A stretch of DNA of 64,000 nt from CAZUSO01 sp964622775 (GTDB taxonomy: Bacteria; Bacteroidota; Bacteroidia; Chitinophagales; Chitinophagaceae), in NCBI GenBank assembly GCA_964622775.1, contig CAZUSO010000002.1, positions 62,001 through 126,000 of the forward strand, read 5' to 3'. Below are positions 7,301 through 16,434 of this stretch, one piece after another; position 1 is the first letter of the stretch, and every line of letters begins with the position of its first letter. Position numbers and translations under genes: made by a program. The notes under the pieces were generated by a model that was not told the origin of the DNA, made no database searches, and saw nothing but the letters and a program-made list of their open reading frames with translations.

Positions 7301-9727
7301 TTATTCCCGAATCTCTGCCTGAAATTCTTTTTGATAAACGGCAATCAGCTTCTTCATCATCGTGTCCACTTCCGCATCGGTCAGGGTGCGGTCGTGCAAC
7401 CGGAATGTGAAGCTCAAAGCTAATGATTTTCTATCCTTTCCTAATTTTTCATTTTCAAAGATATCAAACAGTTGAAAATCCTGCAAAGCATCTATTTGCT
7501 GCTGTTGCGCAGCTTTGGCAATAGCCTCGTAGCGGATATTTTTATCCAGCACCAATGCCAGATCGCGCTTCACGGACGGATATTTTGGAAGCTCGGCATA
7601 ACGAATCTTCTGGCTTGCAACAGCCTGTATAAAAGGCTGAATATTGATTTCAGCATAATAAACGGCTTGCTTGATATCGAAAAACCTCAGGCGTTCTGCC
7701 GCCACCGGATCAGCCTTAGCCAACAACTCATTGCCGTGTTTCCACATAATGGTATTTCCTTCTGTTATTTCTTTATACTTCTTCAGTCCGCACCGGAGGA
7801 AAAGACTTTCCACCAATCCTTTCAGGTAATAAATATCCGACTTAACCGTTGCCTCCTGCCAGCCTTTATTAATGACATTTCCACTCAGCCAGATAGCAAG
7901 CTGAGCCTGTTGCCGGTAATCTCCGCTTCCGTGCTGGCTATACACATTTCCGATTTCGTACAATGCCAGGTTTTGTTGTTTACGGTTGATATTATACCGC
8001 AACACCTCCAGACCACTTTCCAGCATGGAAGGACGTAGCGCATCCAACTCACTGGACAGGCTGTTTATCATCTTTACCAGCGATTCATTGCCGGGAAAAT
8101 ATCGGCTGCCGGTAATGGAATTGGTTATGATTTCCTGAAAGCCCTTTCCGCTCAAATATTCCGCCATGACCTGTTTCCATTTCCGGTCTTCCGGATCTTT
8201 TCCGCTTTGTGCAGGAATGTTCAGCCTGCCCGGAAACGGCACCTGATCCAGGCCGTCTATGCGCAGCACTTCTTCTGCTATATCTGCCGGGAATCGCATG
8301 TCGGATTTATGGGAGGGAATGAGCAGGGTAAGTTGTTCTTCATTTTTTTCCCGAATGACAAATCCCAATGCCTGGAGTATATGATCAACGGTGTCTTTTT
8401 CATAATTTTTACCGCAGAGTGTATTGATATAGGCATAGCGTACCGTTACTGCAGCCTGTGTCAAAGGCTCCGGGTACCAGTCTGTAAGCGTGGATGCCAC
8501 CTGTCCGCCGGCGATATCCCGGATGAGCTGCACTGCACGTTTTAATGCCGGGATGAGTTGATTGATATCCACGGATTTTTCAAAATGCGTGGCGGAATCG
8601 GTGCGTAACTGATGATGCAGGGAGCTGAGTCTGATGCTGCGCGGATCGAAGTAAGCGCTTTCCAAAAATACCGTAGTGGTGTTTGCACTGACACCCGAAT
8701 CCTGTCCACCGAAGACGCCGGCAATGCACAAGGGTCCCTTTTCATCGCAGATCATCAAATCACTGTTTCGCAATGTCCGTTCCGTGCCATCCAGGGTGAT
8801 GAATTTTTCCCCTTCCTCTGCCTTCTTTACCCGGATATGTTGTCCATGGATCGTGTCGTAATCGAAGGCATGCAATGGTTGTCCGTATTCATGCAACACG
8901 TAATTGGTAATATCCACAATATTGTTGACCGGGCGCAGCCCTATCGTCTTCAGCTGCCTTTGCATCCAGTCGGGAGAGGGCGCAACGCGGATACCCGACA
9001 ACACAATGCCGGCATATCTTTTGCAGGCTTTGGGCGCTTCTATGGTAATACTAAGCGGTTTTTCTTCAGCAGCGGTAATGGGTAAACCGGTATCTTCATG
9101 TTGATTTTCACCGGACAATATCTGTTGCAAGGGTCGCCCTTCATGATGCGCCAGGTATGCGCGCACATCCCTTGCCACGCCGATATGGCTCATGGCATCG
9201 CTCCGGTTTGGCGTCAGGCCGATATGCAGGGTATAATCCGGCTGGGGAATATTGTAATATTCTTTTGCGGGCATCCCGGCGGGCGCATCGTCCGGAAGTA
9301 CAATAATGCCGGCATGACTTTCGCCCAGGCCAATCTCATCTTCAGCACAAATCATCCCTTCGCTGACTTCACCCCGTATTTTGGATTTTTTTATCTCGAA
9401 AGCATCTCCCTTAACCGGGTACAGCGTGGCACCGATGGTAGCTACAACCACTTTCTGCCCTACAGCCACATTGGGCGCTCCGCAAACAATATGCAGCAAC
9501 CGGCCATCCCCTATAGACACCGTTGTGACCTTTAATTTATCGGCATTGGGATGCTTCTCACAAGTCATTACTTCGCCAATAACCAGGCCGGACAGACTTC
9601 CGGGGACAGACTCCGATTGTGCTATGTCTTCCACCTCCAGGCCGATGCCGGTAAGTATGGCGCTCAATTCATCTACCGGTAGTTCACGGGGTAAATATTC
9701 CAGAAGCCAGTTATAGGAAATTTGCAT
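7301..9727 (-). CDS. pheT: Phenylalanine--tRNA ligase beta subunit
   Basis: The 808-residue protein is full length for bacterial PheT, the beta subunit of the alpha2-beta2 enzyme that charges tRNA-Phe. Domains in order are the N-terminal domain and EMAP-type tRNA-binding domain (about 40-155, with GEVMTCEKHPNADKLKV), B3/B4 editing domain (about 220-400), B5 (about 410-485), catalytic-like core, and the C-terminal ferredoxin-fold anticodon-binding domain (about 712-806, ending LTDAEVDTMMKKL). pheS is not adjacent. It heads a minus-strand operon with the coiled-coil, DUF6452 and DUF6048 genes, and a TAACTTTG -7 box lies 31 nt before the ATG. Confidence 0.97.
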   Translation of the reverse strand: MQISYNWLLEYLPRELPVDELSAILTGIGLEVEDIAQSESVPGSLSGLVIGEVMTCEKHPNADKLKVTTVSIGDGRLLHIVCGAPNVAVGQKVVVATIGATLYPVKGDAFEIKKSKIRGEVSEGMICAEDEIGLGESHAGIIVLPDDAPAGMPAKEYYNIPQPDYTLHIGLTPNRSDAMSHIGVARDVRAYLAHHEGRPLQQILSGENQHEDTGLPITAAEEKPLSITIEAPKACKRYAGIVLSGIRVAPSPDWMQRQLKTIGLRPVNNIVDITNYVLHEYGQPLHAFDYDTIHGQHIRVKKAEEGEKFITLDGTERTLRNSDLMICDEKGPLCIAGVFGGQDSGVSANTTTVFLESAYFDPRSIRLSSLHHQLRTDSATHFEKSVDINQLIPALKRAVQLIRDIAGGQVASTLTDWYPEPLTQAAVTVRYAYINTLCGKNYEKDTVDHILQALGFVIREKNEEQLTLLIPSHKSDMRFPADIAEEVLRIDGLDQVPFPGRLNIPAQSGKDPEDRKWKQVMAEYLSGKGFQEIITNSITGSRYFPGNESLVKMINSLSSELDALRPSMLESGLEVLRYNINRKQQNLALYEIGNVYSQHGSGDYRQQAQLAIWLSGNVINKGWQEATVKSDIYYLKGLVESLFLRCGLKKYKEITEGNTIMWKHGNELLAKADPVAAERLRFFDIKQAVYYAEINIQPFIQAVASQKIRYAELPKYPSVKRDLALVLDKNIRYEAIAKAAQQQQIDALQDFQLFDIFENEKLGKDRKSLALSFTFRLHDRTLTDAEVDTMMKKLIAVYQKEFQAEIRE

Positions 9728-9758
9728 CGAATCTTTTCGTTTATTAAAATTAAGTCGC

Positions 9759-9766
9759 CAAAGTTA
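9759..9766 (-). promoter_or_regulatory. -7 promoter box of pheT
   Basis: TAACTTTG on the minus strand matches the Bacteroidota TAnnTTTG -7 consensus, 31 nt before the pheT start. A -33 TTTG is not evident. Confidence 0.45.
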
Positions 9767-9937
9767 AAATAAATTTACTTTGACCCCGATGTAAATACAT
9801 TCCTGTATTTTTGACATTCCTGTAAGGGGAATCTTTCCCGTATTTTGAGCCGAATGTAATGAGATTCACGAATGTTCGAAACAGCATGGTATCCTTGTAA
9901 ATTTTATTTGTACAAAAAAACAATAAATATTATCAAA

Positions 9938-10537
9938 GTGAAAAAGCGGAAGTTAATATTAGTAATCGCCCTGCTTGGCATGGGCAACGGTTTGCTGGTT
10001 TCCTGTAAAAGTATGGCTCAGAAAAAAAGTGATAAGGCAGAAGTTGCAATGACCAACGAAACGGTTGCCCAATGCAGCACCAGTGGTGATTTTCCCCTGG
10101 ACATGGTACCGGTAAATAATGTCCGGCTTACTCCGGCTGCTACCAAAAAGGGGCCGCAACTCCCTAAAAAGTATGTGGTATATACCATCAATAATGAACA
10201 GATGCGGGCCTTTTTTCAGTCGTTGAAATCGGCAGGGCACGGCCATATTAATTTACCTGTCCCGGGCCAGGGTTGTCAGGCCTTTCACGTCGAAAATTCC
10301 GGTACGATGAGCGAAGCGCTTGCCGCGAAATTTCCTGAAATTGTTTCCCTGAAGGGAACCGCTCAAAACAATAAAGCAGGCTCCGTCCGGGTTGATTATG
10401 ATGGAAAGAAGCTGAAAGCGGAGATTACCTGGGAGAACAGGATTTATTATATTCAGCCCTGGGAAGAAAATGGCACGCTTTGGTATGTGCTTTCCGACAG
10501 AAAGGATACCGGCTACGAAAAACAGCCTTTCGAATAG
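9938..10537 (+). CDS. Stand-alone propeptide-like lipoprotein
   Basis: From the GTG at 9938 the product has a lipoprotein signal (KKRKLILVIALLGMGNG, lipobox LVSC, Cys20-21 region). Residues about 70-175 are homologous to the N-terminal region of the metalloprotease encoded 39 bp downstream: both show a tyrosine-starting strand followed by EQMRAFFQSLK / DQARLQSFLKSL, then an EL/NL-P segment, ALAAKFPEI / ELQAKFPDI, and a VRVDYDGKKLKAEI / AKLDYTTKGFHAMV strand pair ending in YYIQP / YLIDP. It is therefore a membrane-anchored copy of the protease propeptide-like domain without a catalytic part. A chaperone or inhibitor role is inference. A longer TTG/ATG start at 9872 lacks a signal at its N-terminus. 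Confidence 0.75.
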   Translation: MKKRKLILVIALLGMGNGLLVSCKSMAQKKSDKAEVAMTNETVAQCSTSGDFPLDMVPVNNVRLTPAATKKGPQLPKKYVVYTINNEQMRAFFQSLKSAGHGHINLPVPGQGCQAFHVENSGTMSEALAAKFPEIVSLKGTAQNNKAGSVRVDYDGKKLKAEITWENRIYYIQPWEENGTLWYVLSDRKDTGYEKQPFE

Positions 10538-10576
10538 ATATTTTATCTTTACCAGAATTTTTTTAAAACAGGATAC

Positions 10577-12868
10577 ATGTTTAAGCTTAATTTTAAAACA
10601 GTTTTGACAGCAGGTATAATGCTTGCTTTTTCCATGACAACTTCCGCACAGGGAGATTACTGGAAAAATATGGAAGGCAGCCTTGCTCCTTCCACCGGCG
10701 TAAGAAAAATAATTCCCGCAACATACCACTTGCTGCAAATTGACCAGGCGCGTTTGCAAAGCTTTTTGAAATCCCTGCCCGGAAATGCCGGCAGCGCAGT
10801 GCTCTTTGAGCTTCCTACCCCTGATGGGAAATCACGCTCCTTCAGTATATGGAGCACGCCTGTTTTTGCCCCGGAACTACAGGCCAAATTTCCAGACATC
10901 ACGACCTATACTGCCGTAGCAGTTAACGATCCCACAGTGACCGCAAAACTGGATTATACTACTAAGGGATTTCATGCAATGGTATTTGCCGGTGATGCCA
11001 CCTATCTGATAGACCCCTACAGCAATCAGGCAGACGGCTATTATATTGTTTACAATAAAAAAGATTACCGGCGCGAGATGAACAACTTTATGCGTTGTGA
11101 TATGGAGGAACACTCAGACCCCAAGCCGGAAACCGGCGAAAGTATCGGGCTGGGCGGGGAGCTTCCTGGTGTAGCGCTGAGGACCAATGGCTCCACGAAA
11201 AAGAAATACCGCCTGGCTCTGTCCTGCACGGGCGAATACGCTGCCGCAGTTGACGGACCCGGCCCTACGAAAGCCGGCGTATTAAGCGCTATGACCACTA
11301 CCATGAACCGGGTGAATGGCATTTATGAACGGGAAGTTGCGGCCACCATGGAGTTCATCGGCAGCCAGGATGACCTGATTTACACCTCAGCTTCGAGCGA
11401 TCCTTTCCCCTCTTATGCCAATAACAACGGAGGCGCTTTGCTGGATTTCAACCAGGACAATACGGATGACGTTGTGGGCTCCGCAGTCTATGATATCGGG
11501 CATATATTCAGCACCGGTGGCGGCGGAATTGCCCAGCTGGGATGTGTATGCAGCAATAACAGCAAAGCGATGGGCGTGACTGGTTCTCCCAACCCGGTCG
11601 GTGATGCTTATGATGTGGATTATGTGGCGCATGAAATGGGACACCAGTTTGGCGCAGAGCATACGTTTAATAAATGCAGTGGCACGGAAAGCGCCGGCTC
11701 CGCTTATGAGCCGGGCAGTGGCAGTACGATTTTAGCCTATGCCGGCATTTGCGGCTCGACCAATAATTTGCAGGAGCACAGCGATGATTATTTTCATGCG
11801 ATCAGCCTGAATGATATCAGCCAGTTCATCACCACCGGATTCTGGGGCGCCGGAGGCAGCTCCTGCGGGGTATCCTCCACCGGGGGAACGGCTCCCACGG
11901 TTCCTTCATTCGGTGCAACCTATGCCATTCCTTACCGGACCCCATTTGAGCTGACGGCTCCGGCGATATCGGCCAATGGCGTAACTTATTGCTGGGAAGA
12001 ATGGGATTTAGGGTATATCTCACAAGGCAACCCGGGAGACTACCGGAAAGATGAAGACCTGGGTGGTGAATTTACGACAGGTCCCGCTTTCCGGAGCTTT
12101 GACCCGGCGGCTTCCAGAACACGGGTATTTCCCAAAATAGAGCGGGTGATCACCAATAATCTTTCTACAAAAGGAGAAAGAATTCCGGAAGTGGCCAGAA
12201 CCTCCAGGTTTAAGCTGACGGTAAGAACTTTGTCAGAAGGCTGGGGCACCTTCAATACGCCACTGGAAATGATTACGCTGAATGTGATCAATACCGGCGC
12301 GCCCTTTAAGGTGACCGCGCCCAGCTCATCGGTAAACTGGGAAACCGGCTCTACCCAGACCGTTCAGTGGGATGTGGCGCAAACCAACCAGGCTCCGGTC
12401 AATTGCCAGAACGTGAATATCTATATGTCTGCCGACGGGGGGCACACCTATCCTTATGTGGTAGCGGAGAATGTTCCGAACACCGGTTCTGCCAGCATCA
12501 CGGTTCCCAATACGTTTAATTCGACCACCACGAGGCTGAAAGTGAAGGGTGCGGACAATGTGTTTTTTGATATTTCCGACGTGAACTTTACGGTATCCGG
12601 AGAGGTCGGCATTGATGATCAGAAGTTGGAAAACCATGTTCGCATTTATCCGAATCCTGCAGGCGATATCCTGAGCATCGAATACGGCCAGAGCAGGGAG
12701 CCCTTACAGGCGGCTCTTTATGATGCAACCGGACGGAAAGTGTGGAATGGCATGATACAGGATAAAATAACGATAGATACCAAAAACTTTGCCCGCGGAC
12801 TGTATTTTCTGCACCTGTCTGATTCAAAAAGTAAGGGCAGGCTGGTGAAGAGCATTTCGTTGCAATAG
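10577..12868 (+). CDS. T9SS-secreted reprolysin-type zinc metalloprotease
   Basis: The 763-residue protein has a signal peptide (1-25, ending TSAQ), a propeptide-like region (about 45-150), a metzincin catalytic domain (about 210-430) and a C-terminal T9SS type A sorting domain (about 685-763, starting IYPNPAGDILSIEY). The zinc site is HEMGHQFGAEH, with H352, H356 and H362 as ligands and E353 as catalytic base, typical of M12B/reprolysin-like peptidases. Between them lies an immunoglobulin-like beta region (about 570-670). It should be exported across the outer membrane and act on extracellular proteins. The preceding gene encodes a separate copy of the propeptide-like domain, probably in the same transcript. 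Confidence 0.92.
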   Translation: MFKLNFKTVLTAGIMLAFSMTTSAQGDYWKNMEGSLAPSTGVRKIIPATYHLLQIDQARLQSFLKSLPGNAGSAVLFELPTPDGKSRSFSIWSTPVFAPELQAKFPDITTYTAVAVNDPTVTAKLDYTTKGFHAMVFAGDATYLIDPYSNQADGYYIVYNKKDYRREMNNFMRCDMEEHSDPKPETGESIGLGGELPGVALRTNGSTKKKYRLALSCTGEYAAAVDGPGPTKAGVLSAMTTTMNRVNGIYEREVAATMEFIGSQDDLIYTSASSDPFPSYANNNGGALLDFNQDNTDDVVGSAVYDIGHIFSTGGGGIAQLGCVCSNNSKAMGVTGSPNPVGDAYDVDYVAHEMGHQFGAEHTFNKCSGTESAGSAYEPGSGSTILAYAGICGSTNNLQEHSDDYFHAISLNDISQFITTGFWGAGGSSCGVSSTGGTAPTVPSFGATYAIPYRTPFELTAPAISANGVTYCWEEWDLGYISQGNPGDYRKDEDLGGEFTTGPAFRSFDPAASRTRVFPKIERVITNNLSTKGERIPEVARTSRFKLTVRTLSEGWGTFNTPLEMITLNVINTGAPFKVTAPSSSVNWETGSTQTVQWDVAQTNQAPVNCQNVNIYMSADGGHTYPYVVAENVPNTGSASITVPNTFNSTTTRLKVKGADNVFFDISDVNFTVSGEVGIDDQKLENHVRIYPNPAGDILSIEYGQSREPLQAALYDATGRKVWNGMIQDKITIDTKNFARGLYFLHLSDSKSKGRLVKSISLQ

Positions 12869-12893
12869 CCGATAAGATAAATGGTTTAAGGAT

Positions 12894-12925
12894 AAGGGCT
12901 GCTTTTTACGAAAAAGCAGCCCTTA
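12894..12925 (+). terminator. Strong hairpin terminator after the metalloprotease
   Basis: AAGGGCTGCTTTTT (12894-12907) and its exact complement (12911-12924) form a 14-bp stem with an ACG loop, 26 bp after the stop codon. Confidence 0.75.
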
Positions 12926-13012
12926 TTTATGAATTGGGAGAAAATTATTTTTGTATTTTCTTGTGATTTTGATAAGAAAAGCTAAAATTTGTGTTACCAA
13001 ATCCATACACCT

Positions 13013-14437
13013 ATGGAAGCCTTTGTCAAAAGAAAACATGTCTTTTTCCTCTCCCTTCTTGCCTGGTTAGGAGGCTTGCCGGCCATATTTGCCCAAACAA
13101 CAACAGTTGGCGCTATTGACGGCGTATTTAATGTTTCTGATTTGGGAGTGGCAAATTATACGATCCCGATCAATGTTCCTCCGGGAATCGGTGGTGTGCA
13201 GCCTTCATTAAGCATCAACTACAGCAGCCAGGGTGGTAACGGCCTGATGGGCATTGGATGGTCGCTTGCCGCATCTTCTGCTATTACCCGAACCGGAAGA
13301 AATATTTATGACGACCACATTACTCAGGGTATCGCCTTATCTTCTGATGACCGTTTCAGCCTGGACGGTATGCGCCTGGTAACTTACAGGAGGTACTTAT
13401 GGAGCAGCAGACAGCCGGTATGCAACCGAGGTGGAAAGCTACAGAACGATCAGGGCAAATGGAAATGCCGGCGCGGGCCTTTATCGTTTACCATAACGGA
13501 CCATAACGGATGGACCTATACGTATGGAGGAACCGCCGATTCCAGGCTGACCTATAACGGAAGCGTAATTTCCTGGTCGCTCTCAAAAGTGACTGATCTC
13601 AACGGTAATGAGATGGTTTATCAATATGAGAACCTTGGAGATGAACCGCCTACATTATCCAGGATTAAATATAACGGGAACAGCAGCCAGGGGCTTAGCT
13701 TTCAAACGAGCATTGCCTTCGCCTATATATATAAGCCGGATGGCATTTTCGCCTATATAGCGGGAAGAAGGATATTTCAAAACAGGAGATTACATGGCAT
13801 TCATATAGATCAGCTTGCTAATAATCAATTCAACCTTGTTCAAAAATATGTTTTCCAATACGAGGATGATTTTTATTCTCATCTTATTAAGATAACACAA
13901 ATTCCGGCAGATGAGGAGACGGAACTACCATCTACAAATATCGACTATAATGAAGCTGCTCTTGTTTCTGAAAACACCCAATATTCTGGCTTAAGCATAA
14001 ACCAAAGCTTATACGAATATGCCCCCGGAGACTATAACGGCGATGGACGGTCTGACATACTCATTTATCCAAGAACAAACAGTAATAGCCAATATCAATT
14101 ATTTATAAACAATGGGAATGGATTCAATCTTCCGACTATAGGTCAGCTAAACAATTCGCCTTTTAATGATCCGAACATGATAAAGAATATTATACCGGGT
14201 CATCAACAAGCACAATCACTGATTTTTGATTATAATGGAGATGGTAAAGAAGATTTTCCGTTTGTTCAGATGTACACATCGGAAAGCAACCCAATTACTG
14301 CCAATCAGCAGAAATACTGGATATATTTATCGACCGGAAGCAACTTGTCAACTCCTATTAATATTGTGAGCAATGATAATCCTCAGTATAGCAGCATAAT
14401 TGCAAATACTATGCCGAACGAGGTTGTAAGGTCGTGA
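13013..14437 (+). CDS. Truncated SpvB/Rhs-type protein
   Basis: From the ATG at 13013 the product has a signal peptide (about 1-28, ending IFAQ), an SpvB/TcaC N-terminal domain (LGVANYTIPINVPPGIGGVQ, ISY/NYSS, GLMGIGWSLAA), then FG-GAP/VCBS-like repeats (GDYNGDGRSDILIY, DYNGDGKEDF). Full-length relatives normally continue into Rhs repeats and a variable C-terminal toxin; this one stops after about 474 residues at 14437, where DNA of the AbiE cassette begins. Residues 126-155 are out of frame: removing one A near 13388 restores GGTYGAADSRYATEVES, and the frame returns near 13478. The gene therefore looks decayed as well as truncated, although the frame is formally open. Confidence 0.8.
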   Translation: MEAFVKRKHVFFLSLLAWLGGLPAIFAQTTTVGAIDGVFNVSDLGVANYTIPINVPPGIGGVQPSLSINYSSQGGNGLMGIGWSLAASSAITRTGRNIYDDHITQGIALSSDDRFSLDGMRLVTYRRYLWSSRQPVCNRGGKLQNDQGKWKCRRGPLSFTITDHNGWTYTYGGTADSRLTYNGSVISWSLSKVTDLNGNEMVYQYENLGDEPPTLSRIKYNGNSSQGLSFQTSIAFAYIYKPDGIFAYIAGRRIFQNRRLHGIHIDQLANNQFNLVQKYVFQYEDDFYSHLIKITQIPADEETELPSTNIDYNEAALVSENTQYSGLSINQSLYEYAPGDYNGDGRSDILIYPRTNSNSQYQLFINNGNGFNLPTIGQLNNSPFNDPNMIKNIIPGHQQAQSLIFDYNGDGKEDFPFVQMYTSESNPITANQQKYWIYLSTGSNLSTPINIVSNDNPQYSSIIANTMPNEVVRS

Positions 14438-14513
14438 TGAATGGCTTTTCAAAAGGTTACTTACTGTCCAATTTTCGGGTAACTGTCCTGCGTTCCAAAT
14501 CATAATTTTGTCT

Positions 14514-15488
14514 TTATGGTTTTATTTTCCATTTTATTGGTTTCAATCTGTCGGCTACAGCTGTCAAACTTTTCAGTATCTCCGTTTCGTTTGGAAGTTT
14601 GCCAAAAATTAATTCGCTGAAACTGCCTGTGTAAATGCTTTTGATTTTGTTCCAAATGTCTGCCGTATCGAAAAAATGAGTGTTATCGCTGGGTGATTGG
14701 CTAACCATTCGTTGTTGTTTTTGGAACTTGCAATGTCGTCATTGGCTACTCGCAAAAGCACAGTTTCAAATTCGTCTGACTGAAAGAATGAATTTAGATT
14801 GTCGTCTTTCAACATTAGATGTATGTCGTAAGTATGCCTGATTTTGTTTCTTAAATCGGCAATCGGGTCTTGTGTCTGAGCGAAACGAACCAAACTCATA
14901 ATTTTTTCGCACAAGGTTCTTTTCGGATTCAACGCCAACACTTCAAACGAATTTATTTTATTCGTCAATAAGTTGTTCCTGCTCGTTTTTTAGCATCATT
15001 TCATAAACAAACGAACTTACTTTTGCTGTTGTGTATAGCTTAAAATGTCCTAACCAAGTTGATTCTACGATAATGTTATCACGAACTTGTCCGTAATTTC
15101 CTGTAAAAATTCTTGTGTAGCTGTGTGCCGTTTTACGTATCATTCCAACTTTGTTGGTAATACCTTCAATTTCTATTTCGGGAAGCACATCTGAAACAGA
15201 CTTAGAAATCTTTTTGATTTTGTTTTTTAGTTGATTTGCTGTTTCGCTTTCTTTTCGCAACACAACCAAATCAATGTCTTCCGAAAAACGTTATATCAAG
15301 CCAAAGCATTTTGATAACGCTGTTCCGCCTTTAAAAACGGTTTCTTTACCAATTTCATTTTTGAAGATGTTGTGCAAGGCCAATGTTACCCAATAATCTT
15401 TTTCAACGTATTCGGGCGGTAAATTCATTTGTTATACCGTAAACCGAATGGCATCTGTGTATAGTGATATATTTTCGTGTAGCTTCAT
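14514..15488 (-). pseudogene. Decayed AbiEii/AbiGii nucleotidyltransferase toxin
   Basis: Read on the minus strand from ATG 15488, the product starts MKLHENISLYTDAIRFTV, hits TAA (15432-15434), continues MNLPPEYVEKDYWVTLALHN and TVFKGGTALSKCFGLI, hits a second TAA (15291-15293), then RFSEDIDLVVLR. These are the classic AbiEii motifs: the GG-(T/S)AL-x-K strand and the D-I-D metal site of the nucleotidyltransferase fold. Two compensating frameshifts follow, near 14963 and near 14690. The original length would be about 324 residues. The ATG overlaps the antitoxin stop as ATGA, the usual AbiE arrangement. With two stops and two frameshifts it cannot make an active toxin. Confidence 0.85.
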
Positions 15489-16279
15489 TTGATATACCAA
15501 TTATTTTTGGTTGGCAATTCGCTTTCTTTTAGTCCTAATTTGATAGTTGAAAGCGGGTTTAAACTTTGTTTAAGGTTGTCTAATGCATAAAACCGGGATT
15601 CCTTTTGCTTTGGCCTTACTTAGTTTAAACTTTGTTTAAGGTTGTCTAATGCCTTGCTTTTGTAGCCAATGCTTTGCAGAATAGCACCAACCAAAGCCTG
15701 AACTCTTGACGGGTAAAGCAACGCATATTTTATCAACGTTTCGGTTTGCTTTTTGTTCAATTGTTTCAAAATAGTACTCAATCTTTTTACAGATTGAGCA
15801 ACCGAAGTGTCGGGAATTTCTTTGATTTCTTTGAAAGCATCTAACAAGCCCAAAACTTCATAATTGCTTTCAGCTACTTCCGTATAACTTTTTACAGCAT
15901 CGGCTTTTAATGTGCCTCTGTTGATGTTAATGCGTTTTCCTCTGCTCGCAATTTTGATAGTAAAAGCCATTTGCGTAGTAAGTCCCAAACGCCTGTAAAG
16001 TGAAACGCCTGTTTCGTAGGCAATACGTTTGCCGTTTTCAAACAAGTAAGGGCTAAGTTGTTCGCTGTAATTGGGCTGTAATTCGCCAAAAACAGTTTGT
16101 TGGGGTTTGTAAAAAACGCCTTTGGAAATTTTTTTGATAAGACCTGTTTTTTACAGACGTTCCAACGCCTTTGCTGCTGTGGTGTAATCTTCTTTGGCAA
16201 TATGCAAATCGTCATAAGCGAAGGTTTTTCCTTCGGTAAGCTGTTTTATTCTGTTGCGTATTTGAGCTGCCAAAGACAT
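15485..16279 (-). pseudogene. Decayed AbiEi-type antitoxin (DUF6088-like)
   Basis: Starting at ATG 16279 the frame reads MSLAAQIRNRIKQLTEGKTF, with an N-terminal winged-helix domain of the AbiEi kind (YTTAAKALERL), but codon 43 is TAA (16151-16153) where relatives have Lys. After it the same frame runs on (KTGLIKKISKGVFYKP, then LFENGKRIAYETGVSLYRRL) to about 15620. There a 66-bp insertion carrying a duplicated 30-bp segment (15557-15586 copied at 15623-15652) interrupts the C-terminus, whose remainder (PLSTIKLGLKESELPTKNNW) ends in TGA 15485-15487, overlapping the toxin ATG. It would have neutralized and autoregulated the type IV AbiE system. Confidence 0.82.
15557..15652. repeat. Partial duplication inside the antitoxin pseudogene
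   Basis: A 30-bp sequence at 15557-15586 (beginning GTTTAAACTTTG) recurs identically at 15623-15652, separated by 36 bp of unrelated sequence. The insertion creates an early stop in the antitoxin frame. Confidence 0.85.
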
Positions 16280-16304
16280 TGCACAAGGGTAGGAATAATT
16301 TCAG

Positions 16305-16338
16305 AATGTCAAGCTTTATGCACCAAAAACTTGACATT
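16305..16338. promoter_or_regulatory. Inverted repeat upstream of the AbiE operon (candidate operator)
   Basis: AATGTCAAG at 16305-16313 and CTTGACATT at 16330-16338 are perfect inverted repeats in the promoter region of the antitoxin gene, 26 bp before its start; the minus-strand arm contains TTGACA. AbiEi antitoxins are known to repress their own promoter through inverted repeats, so this is a plausible operator. Confidence 0.45.
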
Positions 16339-16395
16339 ATTTTGACCAACAAGTTTGTTTTGTCGGTGATAACACGACCTGAGAATGTAAAATAA

Positions 16396-16434
16396 TATGT
16401 TGCTTTACACGCCAATTCTTTGTAAAGCAACATA
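16396..16434 (-). terminator. Hairpin spanning the aminotransferase stop codon
   Basis: TATGTTGCTTTACA (16396-16409) pairs perfectly with 16421-16434 around an 11-nt loop. The last eight or so codons and the stop of the aminotransferase lie inside it. The 3' side is followed on the minus strand by an AT-rich stretch (TTATTTTACA) and not by a pure T-tract. Confidence 0.5.
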
